Assembly: GCA_016200765.1 (NCBI GenBank)
Contig: JACQEC010000345.1
Coordinates: forward strand, 1 to 5,418
Length of the DNA stretch: 5,418 nucleotides
Source: Chloroflexota bacterium
GTDB lineage: Bacteria > Chloroflexota > Anaerolineae > JACRMK01
Direction: 5' to 3'
Under the pieces are notes generated by a model, which was not told the origin of the DNA, did not search any database, and saw only the letters and a program-made list of their open reading frames with translations. Position 1 is the stretch's first letter, and each line of letters begins with the position of its first letter. Positions 5,362 through 5,418 of this stretch are shown here, piece after piece. A program made the translations under genes and the position numbers.

Positions 5362-5418
5362 ATGACATCACAGTTGGAGATCAAAAACCTGCACGTCAGC
5401 GTCGAGGGCCGCGAAATC
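5362..5418 (+). CDS. sufC: Fe-S cluster assembly ATPase SufC, first 19 residues
   Basis: SufC is the ABC-type ATPase of the SUF system, which with SufB and SufD forms the scaffold complex that builds iron-sulfur clusters in the cytoplasm. Only the N-terminus is in view: MTSQLEIKNLHVSVEGREI. This matches the very characteristic opening of SufC, in which LEIKNLHVSVEGKEIL is followed by the first beta strands before Walker A. No nucleotide-binding motif is visible because the window ends first. A GAAGAGA stretch (5351-5357) lies just before the ATG and may serve as a weak ribosome binding site. Two tandem promoters lie upstream. The sufB and sufD genes would be expected to the right. Another ABC ATPase is possible but less likely. 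Confidence 0.8.
   Translation, partial: MTSQLEIKNLHVSVEGREI

Noticed and set aside
5133..5384. Minus-strand frame of 83 codons
   Set aside because: It crosses both sufC promoters and the sufC start, and has no domain-like pattern.

Overview
The window is GC-rich bacterial chromosome with short intergenic gaps and no sign of phage, plasmid or insertion-sequence genes. Several near-perfect TATAAT boxes can be seen between genes. The gene set (replicative helicase, bifunctional-nuclease family protein, small membrane double-zinc-ribbon protein, dihydroorotase-type amidohydrolase, a HicAB-like pair, a DUF6941-type protein, SufC) and the look of the proteins suggest a Chloroflexota-like (Anaerolineae or similar) organism. 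That assignment is an impression from the proteins and was not tested by any search.

Layout. Positions 1-986 (minus) hold the first 328 residues of DnaB, cut by the window edge. A 103-bp gap with a 21-bp tandem repeat and a 10-bp inverted repeat separates it from a bifunctional nuclease (DUF151) gene at 1090-1596 (minus). Two back-to-back promoters at 1685-1744 drive this gene to the left and a membrane-anchored double zinc ribbon protein (1794-2285, plus) to the right. A hairpin at 2299-2322 lies between that gene and a convergent dihydroorotase/allantoinase-type amidohydrolase (2329-3744, minus), whose upstream region has a TATAAT box inside an inverted repeat. Next come three closely packed minus-strand genes read right to left: a DUF6941-like gene (4445-4852), a HicA-like gene (4164-4436) and a HicB-like gene (3875-4192). 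The last two overlap by 29 bp. A roughly 510-bp non-coding stretch (4853-5361) carries two tandem plus-strand promoters and leads into the first 19 codons of sufC (5362 to the edge).

How the genes relate. DnaB, the amidohydrolase (pyrimidine or ureide metabolism) and SufC (Fe-S cluster assembly) are housekeeping functions. The three-gene cluster at 3875-4852 is the accessory part: it is less GC-rich by eye, tightly packed, and contains a toxin-antitoxin-like pair. I see no clearly new multi-gene system. The point most worth following is the HicA-like protein, which appears to lack the family's catalytic histidine, next to an intact HicB-like partner and an uncharacterised DUF6941-like gene.
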